57,576 nucleotides of DNA, from positions 1 to 57,576 of the forward strand of contig JAQBNN010000020.1 in NCBI GenBank assembly GCA_028288505.1. The letters are read 5' to 3'. Of this stretch, positions 1-9,267 are shown one piece after another (the stretch's first letter is position 1; every line of letters starts with the position of its first letter). The DNA comes from Segetibacter sp. GTDB taxonomy: Bacteria > Bacteroidota > Bacteroidia > Chitinophagales > Chitinophagaceae. The notes beneath the pieces are model-generated. The model was not told the DNA's origin, did not search any database, and worked only from the letters and a program-made list of their open reading frames with translations. The translations under genes were made by a program, and so were the position numbers.

Positions 1-2033
1 GCTTCACCGGTTAATTCGCTTTTAAACAAACCATTTTTTCTCTGGGGGTAGTTGGTATAGACTTCTCTACCGGTTAGGGCTTCGGTGCTTGACGCTTTAT
101 CGAGCATCGCCCGTAAAGCAGTATCTAGTTGAGGCTTAACCGAAGTAGACACTTGTAATCCTAAGATTGAATCAACATACGTTTCTGGTGCCTTATATTT
201 AAACCCTGTAATATTGAAAGAGTTGAAGAAGTCAGGGAACTTTTCACTCTTATCCTTACTTCTCCCAGCGAGTAAATAGTAGTGGGGACCTTTAATAAAA
301 GAACGGGTGACAATATAACCACCATCTTTTAAAGCATACTTTGCCTCCCTGTATGGTTGCTTATTTTGAAAACCTACAGTACTTACGAGTTGCTTTTGCA
401 CAATGTCACTTCCAAGAAAACTTTCCTGGATGAGGTTAAGATCAAACGTATCTTCTTCAATAAAGCTGAAGTTGTTTACCGTTTTTTTCCAAACCATATA
501 AGCATTACCAGTCTTCTCGTCTACTGCTTCGTACTCCCAGCGATCTAGTTTATCGGCTGTCTTTTTGTTTATAGCCGTGTTTGGTTCGTGTGGCAGGTTT
601 ACTTTAAATCCACCGTAAAATGGTTCGTAACTCCTCCAGGTACCTGCATAATTATTCTTTAAACTTATAGAGTTGAAGAAAGTTTCAGCCTCTTTACCTT
701 TTACATATTCGTCGATACCGCTCATTTTAAAAACCAGCACTTCGAAAGGAGTAACAATGATATTATAGCGTTGAATATTTCCTAAACGTGTGCGGTTGGT
801 AATATCATAACCAGGAAAACCGTTTTTTGTTATAGTTATCTTGCTTATGATCTTACCCGGGATGTTTTCATACAACATGCTATCAACTTTCTTAAGAATA
901 GCATTTTCATTCTGTCCTAACATAGCAGCATGATTGCGAACCCGCGTAAGCATATAATAAGAGCCGTTGTCCATATCAGCGTACTGCCAGCTTTCATTAC
1001 TTCTTACTTCATCCCGCTTGTAGAATTTACCGGGCAGTTGTAGTTCTATACTTCCATCATCCGTTAGTACATTTCTAAATTGAACGGGTACTTTTAGTTT
1101 ATCGATCTGCTCCTTCTGTGCAGCATCACGGTCACTCATAAAAATAGGTCGCAGTTGGTAACCTTTCTTTTTTAGCAGATCAATAACACCTCTTTTCCCA
1201 GGAAGATGCGCTGCTCCAACTCCCACAAATAAGCTTCGCTTCTTTAAAATTGTATCAATTGAATTAGCCTGGATATCGTTTCGCAGGTATAAAAACTTTT
1301 CAGTAAAAGCAGGTGAAGTAATGGTAAGTGTTTCAAGAGAGTCCATCAGATCAAGGTCACCTTTTCTGTATGCCTCCTGCATCTTCTTTTCTATTTCATA
1401 CATCGACACGCCGTCCGTATTAATTTTCTTCTTGCTTTTTTCTTTCACCATGTCCTGGTAAGCTTCCCTCATCAGCCGTTCTGTTTCTACGTAATCTTCC
1501 ACACCTGCAGGCATCTTGCCTAACTTACGACCAGTCTGATAAATGTACAGGTCCAGGTAAGTATTCTCTTCAAAATCAGCTCGCGCTTGAAAAGATCGAT
1601 AAAGTAAACTGTTTACAATAGTTGGCTCTTCGCTCAAAGCCTTCTGAATGTCATCTTCATAATTCAAAAGCTGAAAAGACTTTTCATTTATATAATCGGC
1701 AACAGTAGGATTTGAAAAACGGGCGATATCCATTTGTGCTTTTTGCATCCTGAACATTTGATCCTGCCACACTTGTGGATTTAATTCAAGCGCAACAGCA
1801 TCAGTACTTCTTAATGCATGATAAAATGAATCGCTTAAGTGAAACACCATTTTACTGCTTACGTGCATAGTGCCAAACAGGTAGGATGGCTTTTTCAAAC
1901 CATTTCCTGTGATCTCCCAAAACAAACTCGGGTATTTCTTAGTGGTAACTTTCTTTTGAGCAAATGGCTGGAGCGATGCAGTTAAAAAGCAAACAATAAC
2001 AGCAAGAGATTTAAGTAAAGCTTTCATCCTCAT
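1..2033 (-). CDS. TraB/GumN-family secreted protein, partial (C-terminus outside window)
   Basis: A frame open from an ATG at 2033 (alternative ATG at 2027) to the window edge, at least 675 codons. It starts with a signal peptide ending near ALA/Gln ('QPFAQ', about residue 24). The first ~290 residues look like a TraB/GumN (PF01963) domain: 'SYLFGTMHV' near residue 38 and 'VGVGAAHLPG' near residue 262 are the two family signatures. TraB/GumN proteins are usually about 300 residues. Here some 400 further residues follow that I cannot assign. The family is metalloprotease-like but its bacterial role is poorly defined. The gene is divergent from queA and stands alone. The start is uncertain by two codons. 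Confidence 0.8.
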   Translation of the reverse strand, partial: MRMKALLKSLAVIVCFLTASLQPFAQKKVTTKKYPSLFWEITGNGLKKPSYLFGTMHVSSKMVFHLSDSFYHALRSTDAVALELNPQVWQDQMFRMQKAQMDIARFSNPTVADYINEKSFQLLNYEDDIQKALSEEPTIVNSLLYRSFQARADFEENTYLDLYIYQTGRKLGKMPAGVEDYVETERLMREAYQDMVKEKSKKKINTDGVSMYEIEKKMQEAYRKGDLDLMDSLETLTITSPAFTEKFLYLRNDIQANSIDTILKKRSLFVGVGAAHLPGKRGVIDLLKKKGYQLRPIFMSDRDAAQKEQIDKLKVPVQFRNVLTDDGSIELQLPGKFYKRDEVRSNESWQYADMDNGSYYMLTRVRNHAAMLGQNENAILKKVDSMLYENIPGKIISKITITKNGFPGYDITNRTRLGNIQRYNIIVTPFEVLVFKMSGIDEYVKGKEAETFFNSISLKNNYAGTWRSYEPFYGGFKVNLPHEPNTAINKKTADKLDRWEYEAVDEKTGNAYMVWKKTVNNFSFIEEDTFDLNLIQESFLGSDIVQKQLVSTVGFQNKQPYREAKYALKDGGYIVTRSFIKGPHYYLLAGRSKDKSEKFPDFFNSFNITGFKYKAPETYVDSILGLQVSTSVKPQLDTALRAMLDKASSTEALTGREVYTNYPQRKNGLFKSELTGE

Positions 2034-2210
2034 ATTCCAATAATTAGGCGAACTGGTAAGTTGATTAAAAAAAAGCAGGTAAAAAATTATTTCCGGTTAA
2101 ATGGGTGCTTTTACAGTCGTAGCTTTAATAATGCGATAAATCCCATGCCTAAAGAAGTACATATCACAGTTCTTTAAGTTTTCTCCTGATTTTCTTTAGT
2201 AAGTTTCTCC

Positions 2211-2218
2211 TACCTTTG
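2211..2218 (+). promoter_or_regulatory. candidate -7 box for queA
   Basis: TACCTTTG fits the Bacteroidota -7 consensus TAnnTTTG and lies about 94 bp upstream of the queA ATG. No clear TTTG -33 partner is visible, so this is a weak call based on one box. Confidence 0.3.
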
Positions 2219-2311
2219 CCGACTTTCAAATCATGCCGTAACATGACACTAGTTCCAGTGAAAAGGAGCGACCTGCCTGTGCGCCATTGAAAAAAATACT
2301 ATCAATAGCAC

Positions 2312-3361
2312 ATGAAATTATCACAGTTTAAGTTTGATCTTCCGCTAAACCTGATCGCACAAAATCCCACAAAGAAAAGAGAGGACAGCCGCATGATGGT
2401 TGTTCACCGTAAAACAGGGCAAATTGAAAACAAGCACTTCCGCGACATTATGGAGTACTTTGACGATAAGGATGTTTTCGTAGTAAATAACACCAAAGTT
2501 TTTCCCGCAAGAATGTATGGACGCAAGGAAAAAACAGGTGCTAAAATTGAAGTTTTCTTACTTCGCGAATTAAACAAGACCAACCGCCTTTGGGATGTAA
2601 TTGTTGATCCCGCAAGAAAGATTCGTGTAGGTAACAAATTATATTTTGGAGATGCTGACGAGCTTGTTGCAGAAGTAATTGACAATACAACCAGTCGTGG
2701 ACGTACCATCCGCTTTTTATGGGAAGGAAGTGAAGAAGAGTTCAAAGCGCAATTAGAAGCGCTTGGTGAAACACCGCTTCCTAAATACATTAAGCGTAAG
2801 CCTGATGAAGAGGATCGCGAAAGATACCAGACAGTTTATGCAAAGCATGAAGGTGCTGTTGCAGCTCCAACTGCTGGCTTGCACTTTAGTAAAGAGTTAA
2901 TCAAGCGTTGCGAGATCAAAGGAATTCGCTTTGCTGAAGTTACTTTACATACAGGCCTTGGTACCTTCCGCCCCATTGAAGTTGAACATTTAAGCAAACA
3001 TAAAATGGATGCTGAGTATTACAACATCGACGACTTTTCTTGTAAAATTGTAAACAAGGCGAAAGAAAACGGCAACCGTATTTGCTCCATCGGTACCACT
3101 ACAATGCGTGCTTTGGAAAGCAGCTTCACAGCGCAAAAAATGTTGAAGCCAAGTGAAGGCTGGACAAATACTTTCATCCACCCTCCTTACGATTTCAATA
3201 TTGCTGACAGCCTTGTTACAAACTTCCATCTTCCTAAAACAAGTTTGTTGATTATGACTTGCGCTTTCGCTGGTTACGATCTTGCCATGGAAGCTTACAA
3301 AAAAGCTATCAAAGACAAGTACCGTTTCTTCAGCTATGGAGATGCGTTGTTGGTTTTATAA
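2312..3361 (+). CDS. queA: S-adenosylmethionine:tRNA ribosyltransferase-isomerase QueA
   Basis: A 349-residue protein, the normal length for QueA. It transfers and isomerises the ribosyl group of SAM onto preQ1-modified tRNA to give epoxyqueuosine, in the cytoplasm. The family start '[12 protein letters not shown]' is present, as are 'AAPTAGLHF' and '[11 protein letters not shown]', both QueA signatures. The gene is monocistronic here and convergent with folE. A hairpin plus T-run follows the stop at 3389-3420. The adjacent folE/PTPS operon feeds pterin precursors, but its PTPS proteins are of the biopterin type, so a shared queuosine role is not certain. Confidence 0.95.
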   Translation: MKLSQFKFDLPLNLIAQNPTKKREDSRMMVVHRKTGQIENKHFRDIMEYFDDKDVFVVNNTKVFPARMYGRKEKTGAKIEVFLLRELNKTNRLWDVIVDPARKIRVGNKLYFGDADELVAEVIDNTTSRGRTIRFLWEGSEEEFKAQLEALGETPLPKYIKRKPDEEDRERYQTVYAKHEGAVAAPTAGLHFSKELIKRCEIKGIRFAEVTLHTGLGTFRPIEVEHLSKHKMDAEYYNIDDFSCKIVNKAKENGNRICSIGTTTMRALESSFTAQKMLKPSEGWTNTFIHPPYDFNIADSLVTNFHLPKTSLLIMTCAFAGYDLAMEAYKKAIKDKYRFFSYGDALLVL

Positions 3362-3388
3362 ATTTTTAGTTATACAACTACAGATATT

Positions 3389-3420
3389 AAAAGCAGTTAC
3401 ATTTTGTAGCTGCTTTTTTG
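3389..3420 (+). terminator. intrinsic terminator of queA
   Basis: AAAAGCAGTTAC, loop, GTAGCTGCTTTTTT: an inverted repeat followed directly by a run of six T, 28 bp after the queA stop. Confidence 0.75.
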
Positions 3421-3447
3421 TTTACAGGCATTTGTTTTTCAATTAAA

Positions 3448-3616
3448 CATCGTTGTGTCACTCACTTGTACTATAAGTTCCTGTAGCAGCTTTAGCCGCA
3501 AAGACACTAAGACACGAAGTAACACAAAGACCTTAGCGAGTCTTTGTGCCTTTGTGTCTTAGTGGCATAAAAAGAAGAATAAAGAGATACAAGTACAAGA
3601 GTGCGACGCAACGATG
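3448..3616. repeat. rep24 unit 1 (169 bp, type A left end, type B right end)
   Basis: Type A 24-mer at 3448-3471 on the plus strand and type B 24-mer at 3593-3616 on the minus strand bracket a 121-bp interior. The interior has a second inverted repeat (CACTAAGACAC at 3505-3515, GTGTCTTAGTG at 3554-3564). The unit lies between convergent queA and folE, and each 24-mer reads outward from the nearer gene's 3' end. Its interior resembles that of the unit at 6809-6981, so these two are copies of one element. Confidence 0.85.
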
Positions 3617-3644
3617 ATGAAAAGAATTACAACAGTTGGGACCA

Positions 3645-3672
3645 TAAAAAAAGCCCTGCAAATTGCAAGGCC
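3645..3672 (-). terminator. intrinsic terminator of folE
   Basis: On the minus strand, GCCTTGC and GCAGGGC form a seven-pair stem (one G-U) with a short AT loop, followed by seven T. It lies 23 bp after the folE stop. Confidence 0.65.
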
Positions 3673-3694
3673 TTTAGAGAATATGGTTTTATGA

Positions 3695-4291
3695 TTAATG
3701 CAGTTTTGCGGATACCAACTTAAGAAACTCACTACGCGTTGGTATTTTTTCGAATTCACCTGAAAATGCCGATGTAGTAGTAGAAGAGTTTTGCTTTTGC
3801 ACACCACGCATCATCATACATAAATGTGAAGCTTCAATAATTACTGCAACGCCGAGTGGATTTAACGCTTCTTTTATAGCGTCTAAGATTTGCGTGGTAA
3901 GCCTTTCCTGCACCTGCAAGCGCTTTGAAAAAACGTCAACAACACGGGCAATTTTACTGAGGCCCGTTATGTAACCATTGGGTATGTAAGCAACGTGCGC
4001 CTTACCATAAAAAGGCAGCATGTGGTGTTCACACATGCTGTACAACTCAATGTCTTTTACAATAATCATCTCACTCACATCTTCGTGAAACTTTGCGGAG
4101 TTTAAAATTTCAACTGCGTTTTGTTGGTAGCCTTGTGTAGCAAACTGCATCGCCTTTGCTATGCGTTCAGGTGTTTTCAACAAGCCTTCGCGTTGCGGAT
4201 CTTCGCCTAACAACGTTATCATTTCACGGTAATTAACTGCAAGCCCTTCTGTTATATTTTCGTCGAACGTTTCTTTTTTATGATATGCCAT
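3695..4291 (-). CDS. folE: GTP cyclohydrolase I FolE
   Basis: A 198-residue type I GTP cyclohydrolase. It converts GTP to 7,8-dihydroneopterin triphosphate, the entry step to folate, biopterin and queuosine. Zinc ligands are visible: Cys87 and His90 in 'CEHHMLPF' and Cys158 in 'HLCMMMRGV'; the motif 'QVQERLT' is also present. It is the last gene of a three-gene operon, 14 bp after the preceding PTPS gene. That order suggests its product is passed to the two PTPS enzymes rather than only to folate. Start ATG at 4291 is the only sensible one. Confidence 0.95.
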   Translation of the reverse strand: MAYHKKETFDENITEGLAVNYREMITLLGEDPQREGLLKTPERIAKAMQFATQGYQQNAVEILNSAKFHEDVSEMIIVKDIELYSMCEHHMLPFYGKAHVAYIPNGYITGLSKIARVVDVFSKRLQVQERLTTQILDAIKEALNPLGVAVIIEASHLCMMMRGVQKQNSSTTTSAFSGEFEKIPTRSEFLKLVSAKLH

Positions 4292-4305
4292 GCTTTCAAA
4301 TTTAT

Positions 4306-4719
4306 TTATACCGGGTACTCAACAAAGTTTCTTGGAGTTTCATATAACCTTATTTGAAGCTCAAACTTTGGATTTATTAGTTCCCTGAGAATATTATAGA
4401 TAACGATAACAATGTTTTCGGCTGTTGGGTTAAGTTGGGCAAACTCTTTTGTATCGAGGTTTAAATTCTTGTGATCGAACTTTGCCAGCACGTGTTGCTG
4501 AATCAAATCGCTTAAAATTTTAAGATCGATAACATAACCGGTAGCAGGATCTGGTTCGCCAACAACCTTTACAATCAAGTCGTAGTTGTGGCCATGGTAA
4601 TTTGGATTGTTGCATTTACCAAAGACAGCATCGTTCTGCTGATCGTCCCACGATTTATTATACAACCTGTGTGCTGCATTAAAATGCTCCTTTCGAAAAA
4701 CGGCTACTTTGCTCATCAC
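4306..4719 (-). CDS. 6-pyruvoyltetrahydropterin synthase-family protein, copy 1
   Basis: A 137-residue PTPS/QueD-family enzyme. His17 and the His42-Gly-His44 pair would bind zinc. Cys36, Asp82-His83 and the Glu of 'YETP' supply the catalytic set. The Cys-X5-His-Gly-His spacing is that of eukaryote-type PTPS (PTPS-I), not the Cys-X3 spacing of typical QueD. The likely substrate is dihydroneopterin triphosphate from the adjacent FolE. The product could be 6-pyruvoyl- or 6-carboxy-tetrahydropterin, and sequence alone does not settle it. It sits between a diverged paralogue upstream and folE downstream. Confidence 0.88.
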   Translation of the reverse strand: MMSKVAVFRKEHFNAAHRLYNKSWDDQQNDAVFGKCNNPNYHGHNYDLIVKVVGEPDPATGYVIDLKILSDLIQQHVLAKFDHKNLNLDTKEFAQLNPTAENIVIVIYNILRELINPKFELQIRLYETPRNFVEYPV

Positions 4720-4767
4720 GCGTAATTTAAGAACAGGTTATAAAAAATAAAGCCAAAAAATAATCAG

Positions 4768-5181
4768 CTAGTTCTCTCCGAAATATTCAACAAAAATTCG
4801 CGGAGTTTCATATAGTTTAATACAATGCAACTTAACCTCGGCAGGTAAATGAGGATTTAGTTGCTCCCAAATGCATTGCGCCAAAACTTCTGTGCTACAC
4901 ATTTTTCCTGCTAAGAAATCAACATCAAGATTTAAATTCTTATGATCTATTTTTTTAGTTACATGCTCCTGCACCAGTAAGCTCAACTTTTTTGCATCGA
5001 ATAAAAAACCCGTCTCAGGATCTACCTTTCCCTTTATCGTCACATATAAGTCGTAGTTGTGCCCATGCCAGTTCTCGTTGGCGCAAACACCAAAAACTTC
5101 CTCGTTCTTTTCCTTGCTCCAGGCAGGATTAAAAAGTTTGTGAGCGGCGTTAAAATGTTCTATCCTCGTCAGGTATACCAT
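4768..5181 (-). CDS. 6-pyruvoyltetrahydropterin synthase-family protein, copy 2
   Basis: A second 137-residue PTPS-family enzyme, first gene of the operon. It keeps every key residue: His14, Cys33, His39-Gly-His41, Asp79-His80 and the Glu of 'YETP'. It also has the Cys-X5-HGH spacing. It is clearly homologous to the next gene along the whole length but well diverged, so the duplication is old and both copies look functional. One copy may serve queuosine and the other a biopterin-like cofactor; this is inference. The gap to the next gene is 48 bp. Confidence 0.87.
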   Translation of the reverse strand: MVYLTRIEHFNAAHKLFNPAWSKEKNEEVFGVCANENWHGHNYDLYVTIKGKVDPETGFLFDAKKLSLLVQEHVTKKIDHKNLNLDVDFLAGKMCSTEVLAQCIWEQLNPHLPAEVKLHCIKLYETPRIFVEYFGEN

Positions 5182-5262
5182 TCTTCTCTTAAAATTTTCT
5201 CAAAGGTAACATTTGAAAACAAAATGCATTGACAGATGCACATCTCTTACGACCTTTAACAT

Positions 5263-5931
5263 ATGAGAGTTGTAATAAGTTCGGCTACAGCTAACGAATG
5301 GGTGAAAATAAATGAAGTTATTAATCCACTTTACACGGGAGAAAGTCAACGACTACAAGTGTCTTTTCATGTGAGTGGCGTTGGTATTCTTCCGTCTACA
5401 TTTTCGCTCAGCCAACTAATTATTCAACAGCAGCCAGACCTTGTTATCCAGGCTGGCATTGCGGGCACTTTCGATACCCGGATTCCTTTAGGTAAAGTAG
5501 TTGCCGTAAAAGATGAAGCATTAGCTGATACCGGCGTTGAAGAAAATGGCAAATGGAAAGATGTCTTCGATTTAAAATTGCAGGCACAGAACGAACCTCC
5601 ATTTGAAAAGAAAAAGCTTATCAATCCCTGGTTGGAAAAATACAATATTTTAAAGCTGCCGGAGGTAAGTGGCGTAACAATATCGCAAGTAACCACTAAA
5701 GCCGAACGTGCCAGGCAGATTGAAAAAAAATACAATCCTGTTGTTGAGAGCATGGAAGGTGCAGCCTTACATTATGTTTGTCTACAAACTGTAACGCCCT
5801 TCATACAAATAAGAGGAATCAGTAATTATATTGGCGAAAGAAATAAGGCAAACTGGAAAATAAAAGAAGCACTTGACAACGTTACAACTAACGTAACAAA
5901 GCTTTTAGACAGGCTTTATAAATTAAAGTAG
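5263..5931 (+). CDS. mqnB: futalosine hydrolase MqnB
   Basis: A 222-residue nucleoside-phosphorylase-fold hydrolase. It releases the base from futalosine to give dehypoxanthine futalosine in the alternative menaquinone pathway. Family marks are 'QAGIAGTFD' (about residue 64) and 'ESMEGAALHYVC' (about residue 163), which form the nucleoside site. It is 25 bp upstream of mqnD in the same direction, which strongly supports MqnB rather than a generic MTA/SAH nucleosidase. It is divergent from the pterin operon. Confidence 0.9.
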   Translation: MRVVISSATANEWVKINEVINPLYTGESQRLQVSFHVSGVGILPSTFSLSQLIIQQQPDLVIQAGIAGTFDTRIPLGKVVAVKDEALADTGVEENGKWKDVFDLKLQAQNEPPFEKKKLINPWLEKYNILKLPEVSGVTISQVTTKAERARQIEKKYNPVVESMEGAALHYVCLQTVTPFIQIRGISNYIGERNKANWKIKEALDNVTTNVTKLLDRLYKLK

Positions 5932-5956
5932 ATTTTAAAAACATAAAGGATTAGCA

Positions 5957-6778
5957 TTGAAACTAACACTAGGATTTAGCCCGTGCCCCAATGATACTTT
6001 TATTTTTGATGCACTTGTAAATAAAAAAATTCATACAGGTGATTTTGAACTTGCCGTAATACTTGAAGACGTTCAAACGCTCAATAAATGGGCAAAGGAA
6101 AGCAGGCTCGACATAAGTAAAATAAGCTACGGTGTACTTCCATTATTGCTTAACGAATACATACTTCTAAACAGCGGTGGCGCCCTCGGTACTGGCGTTG
6201 GCCCCTTGCTTATTGCCACTTCCCCTATTGAAGATTTTGAAAATAATTTAGACAACCTTAAGGTGGTTATCCCGGGCGAAAATACAACGGCTCATATGTT
6301 GTTTACAATGGCGTTTCCTAATGTAACCAACAAACATTTTGTGGTATTTAACGAAGTGGAAGACCTCGTGCTTAAAGGTGAAGCGGATGCAGGAGTGATC
6401 ATTCATGAGAACCGGTTTACTTATGCAGAACGAGGATTAGTTAAGTGGCTTGACATGGGTGAGTTCTGGGAAAAGGAAACGGGTGTTCCAATTCCGTTAG
6501 GCGGCATTGTTGCAAAAAGATCGCTACCATTGGGGGTACTCGAAGAGGTAAACAGCCTTATTAAAAAAAGCATTGAATACGCTTTTGAACATTACCCTTT
6601 TGTTGCCGATTATGTGAAAGAACATTCGCAGGAAATGAGTGAAGACGTTATGCGTAAGCATATAGATTTGTACGTAAACAAATACTCCCTTGATTTAGGT
6701 GAGAATGGAAAGTCGGCGGTAAGAAAGTTGCTAAGTGTATATAAAGTGGAGGAAGACAAGTCTGTATTTTTGCATTAG
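5957..6778 (+). CDS. mqnD: 1,4-dihydroxy-6-naphthoate synthase MqnD
   Basis: A 273-residue periplasmic-binding-protein-fold enzyme that converts cyclic dehypoxanthine futalosine to 1,4-dihydroxy-6-naphthoate. The family N-terminus 'GFSPCPNDTFIFDAL' is intact. The start is a TTG at 5957, preceded at 5945-5950 by AAAGGA, a good ribosome-binding site; translation from here gives the complete conserved N-terminus. It forms an operon with mqnB. No intrinsic terminator is evident; a rep24 unit begins 31 bp after the stop. Confidence 0.93.
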   Translation: MKLTLGFSPCPNDTFIFDALVNKKIHTGDFELAVILEDVQTLNKWAKESRLDISKISYGVLPLLLNEYILLNSGGALGTGVGPLLIATSPIEDFENNLDNLKVVIPGENTTAHMLFTMAFPNVTNKHFVVFNEVEDLVLKGEADAGVIIHENRFTYAERGLVKWLDMGEFWEKETGVPIPLGGIVAKRSLPLGVLEEVNSLIKKSIEYAFEHYPFVADYVKEHSQEMSEDVMRKHIDLYVNKYSLDLGENGKSAVRKLLSVYKVEEDKSVFLH

Positions 6779-6781
6779 TTA

Positions 6782-6981
6782 GTTACCGGCTTTTGTATTT
6801 CATAGCATCATCGTTGTGTCACTCACTTGTACTTTTTACTCTTAATGCAGCAATGGCCGCAAAGACGCTAAGGACCAAAAAAACACAAAGACTTTAGCGA
6901 GCATGGAAACCTTCTTGCCTTTATGGCTCTCAAAAAAAGATGAATAAAGATTTGCAAGTACAAGAGTGCGACGCAAGAATG
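6782..6981. repeat. rep24 unit 2 (A/B ends at 6809-6981) with extended left flank
   Basis: Type A 24-mer at 6809-6832 (+) and type B at 6958-6981 (-), 173 bp outer span, between convergent mqnD and the photolyase. The interior shares GGCCGCAAAGAC, ACACAAAGAC and a GAATAAAGAT tail with unit 1. The 27 bp to the left (from 6782) match the left flank of the copy at 29018 with three mismatches over 51 bp, so the repeated element extends beyond the 24-mer. Confidence 0.85.
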
Positions 6982-7017
6982 CTAAATAGAAATATTGAAG
7001 ACGGGTACAAAAGAATT

Positions 7018-8328
7018 CTATTTACGTAAAGCCTTTGCATAGGTTTCTAAAGCACGAGCTCGCGCTCTTGCATGGTCAACAATAGGTTTTGCATAACTAA
7101 ACTCCTGGAACTCGGGCACCCACTTTTTAATGTATTCAAAAGCTTTGTCAAACTTCTGCATTTGTAGTGTTGGATTAAAAATTCTAAAGTAAGGAGCAGC
7201 ATCAACACCACTACCAGCGGCCCATTGCCAACCTCCGTTATTGGAAGCCAACTCAAAGTCAAGCAGCTTTTGTGCGAAATACGCCTCGCCCCAGCGATAG
7301 TCTATTAATAAATGTTTGGTAAGAAAACTGGCGACTATCATTCGTACACGGTTATGCATAAAACCAGTTGCATTTAGTTCTCGCATGCCAGCATCAACAA
7401 TAGGATAGCCGGTGTTGCCTTCGCACCACTTCGCAAACTCTTCCTCGTTGTTTCGCCACTCAATATTTTCGTATTCAGGCTTAAAAGTTTTGCCATTGCC
7501 GACATGTGGAAAATGCCATAAAATCGTTTGGTAAAACTCACGCCAAATGATTTCGTTGAGGTATGTTTCATTTAATTCAAGAGCTGTTCTTGCCAACTCT
7601 CTTACACTTAAAGTTCCAAACCGCAAGTGAACACCTAATCTTGAAGTTCCTTTATCAAGCCTCGGAAAATCTCTTGTATCAGCATAAGTTTTAATCAGTT
7701 CGGCCTGTAACTCTTTAGAGGGAAATGGATGATTGATGTTTTGAAAACCCATGCTCTGCAATGAAGGTATTTCAAGGAGTTGTTGCTTATAAAAATTGTG
7801 AGCGTATTTAGAGGTAGGATAAGAAGACAAATAAAACTCGTTGAGTTTCGCTTTCCATTTTCTACTGTAAGGAGTAAAAACGGTGTAGGGCTCGCCGTTA
7901 TCTTTCAGCACTTCATTTTTTTCAAAAATTACCTGGTCTTTGAAAGTTGTAAAGGTAATATTGTGTGCAGATAACAGCGAAGCAATAGCTGCATCTCTTT
8001 CCTTTGCATAAGGCTCGTAATCGTGATTAGTCAACACGTTAACCATGTTGTACTTCGCAAGCAATTGCAGAAAGATATCTGCAGGATTTCCATAGAAAAC
8101 CTCCAGCGTAGAACCAAGTTTGGATAGGTGGGCCTGCATTTCCTGCAAGGCTGAATGTATAAATTCAACTCTCCTATTCGCTTTATCGTCAAGGTTGTCG
8201 AGTATGCCCTTGTCAAAAACGAAAATGGGAACAACGGGAAAAGTACTTTTGAGCGCATGGTAAAGAGCAGCGTTGTCATTTAAGCGCAAGTCTCTTCTAA
8301 ACCACATTATACTTACTTTTTCCTTCAT
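7018..8328 (-). CDS. phrB: deoxyribodipyrimidine photolyase (class I CPD photolyase/cryptochrome family)
   Basis: A 436-residue flavoprotein that repairs cyclobutane pyrimidine dimers with blue light. The N-terminal Rossmann-type antenna domain begins 'MWFRRDLRLNDN'. The FAD domain holds 'TGYPIVDAGMREL', 'NRVRMIVASFL' and 'NNGGWQWAAGSG', all diagnostic. I start at the ATG at 8328; a frame open further upstream would add 39 residues lying over the aminotransferase gene with no family similarity. Length suits a class I photolyase. It is 43 bp downstream of the aminotransferase gene, so the two may be co-transcribed. Confidence 0.92.
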   Translation of the reverse strand: MKEKVSIMWFRRDLRLNDNAALYHALKSTFPVVPIFVFDKGILDNLDDKANRRVEFIHSALQEMQAHLSKLGSTLEVFYGNPADIFLQLLAKYNMVNVLTNHDYEPYAKERDAAIASLLSAHNITFTTFKDQVIFEKNEVLKDNGEPYTVFTPYSRKWKAKLNEFYLSSYPTSKYAHNFYKQQLLEIPSLQSMGFQNINHPFPSKELQAELIKTYADTRDFPRLDKGTSRLGVHLRFGTLSVRELARTALELNETYLNEIIWREFYQTILWHFPHVGNGKTFKPEYENIEWRNNEEEFAKWCEGNTGYPIVDAGMRELNATGFMHNRVRMIVASFLTKHLLIDYRWGEAYFAQKLLDFELASNNGGWQWAAGSGVDAAPYFRIFNPTLQMQKFDKAFEYIKKWVPEFQEFSYAKPIVDHARARARALETYAKALRK

Positions 8329-8371
8329 CCTTGTGTTTGCTTTAAAACAATTTAAGAGAAGAAAAGTTTGG

Positions 8372-9214
8372 CTATTGCCACAAAGGAGTAATGCACTCTT
8401 TATAAAGATGAGAGGAAAAATTGTTGAGGAAAGTATTAGCGCCAATCTTCTTCACCCATTTTAATCCTGTAACAGCGTTAGTAACAAACACTTCCCTTGC
8501 CTCGTGTAGTTCTTCAATTGTAATAGTTGCTTCGGTGCATTTGATATGATTGTTTCTGCACCAGCCCATAATATACTTTCTCATCACGCCGTCTACGCAT
8601 CCTTCCGTTATGCCCGGAGTAAACAACTGGTCATCCCGAAGCAAAAAAAGATTGGCTATTGAACATTCCACCACTTTATCAAAAGCATTTAATAAAATAC
8701 AATCGTCCAAAAACTTTCTGTTCGCCCACGCTGCACCCATTAAGTAAGGCAGGTAACTATTTGTTTTTAGGGCAGAGTATAAATCGTAATTTTTTCGCCC
8801 GTCTTTAAATACATCGAGCATAAGGCCCTGCTTGTTTAATTGATCAGCGGCAGGTTCTAAAGGAATCGATTCAATATAAATGTTTGGAGAATTATCAACA
8901 TCCTGAAATAAACCACCTTCGCCCCTGTATACCATTACACGAAGCCGGCAACTTTGCAGTTTATTGGCCTGTAAGAGTTCCTGTATATCATCGAAAAGTT
9001 TTTGAGGCGTTAATAGCGAAGGAATGGTAAACTGTAGTGTTTGTAGAGTATTAAATAGTCTTTGAAAGTGCAGTTCTACGAGGGGGATTCTTGTGTTTAC
9101 TACCCGCATCGTCTCAAAAAAACCATCACCATACCTGAAAGAACGATTACGGGGCGAGATACAAACAACTGATTCTTTTACAACCTTTCCATTAAGCGAA
9201 ATGTATGATGACAT
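8372..9214 (-). CDS. class IV aminotransferase (PabC/IlvE-like)
   Basis: A 280-residue fold-type IV PLP enzyme. 'FRYGDGFFETMRV' near residue 26 is the family start, and Lys150 in 'ALKTNSYLPY' is the expected Schiff-base lysine. 'VVECSIANLFLL' and 'TPGITEGCVDGVMR' match the 4-amino-4-deoxychorismate lyase/branched-chain aminotransferase group. The length is nearer PabC (about 270) than IlvE (about 300+), so aminodeoxychorismate lyase (folate p-aminobenzoate branch) is my preferred role. No neighbouring pab gene confirms it. Confidence 0.82.
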   Translation of the reverse strand: MSSYISLNGKVVKESVVCISPRNRSFRYGDGFFETMRVVNTRIPLVELHFQRLFNTLQTLQFTIPSLLTPQKLFDDIQELLQANKLQSCRLRVMVYRGEGGLFQDVDNSPNIYIESIPLEPAADQLNKQGLMLDVFKDGRKNYDLYSALKTNSYLPYLMGAAWANRKFLDDCILLNAFDKVVECSIANLFLLRDDQLFTPGITEGCVDGVMRKYIMGWCRNNHIKCTEATITIEELHEAREVFVTNAVTGLKWVKKIGANTFLNNFSSHLYKECITPLWQ

Positions 9215-9217
9215 GGC

Positions 9218-9248
9218 AAAAAATAAAAGCCCGACAAGAATGGCGGGC
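9218..9248 (-). terminator. intrinsic terminator of the response regulator at 9268
   Basis: On the minus strand GCCCG, a ten-base loop, CGGGC, then TTTTATTTTTT. It fills the 53-bp gap between the response regulator stop and the aminotransferase start, separating the two transcription units. Confidence 0.75.
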
Positions 9249-9267
9249 AGAAAAAATAAGTTTGTTA

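Noticed and set aside
357-548. 63-codon plus-strand frame
   Set aside because: It lies antisense within the TraB/GumN coding frame and shows no coding features.
8329-8445. N-terminal extension of the photolyase frame
   Set aside because: It would overlap the aminotransferase gene by 74 bp and has no similarity to photolyase N-termini; the ATG at 8328 gives the family start.
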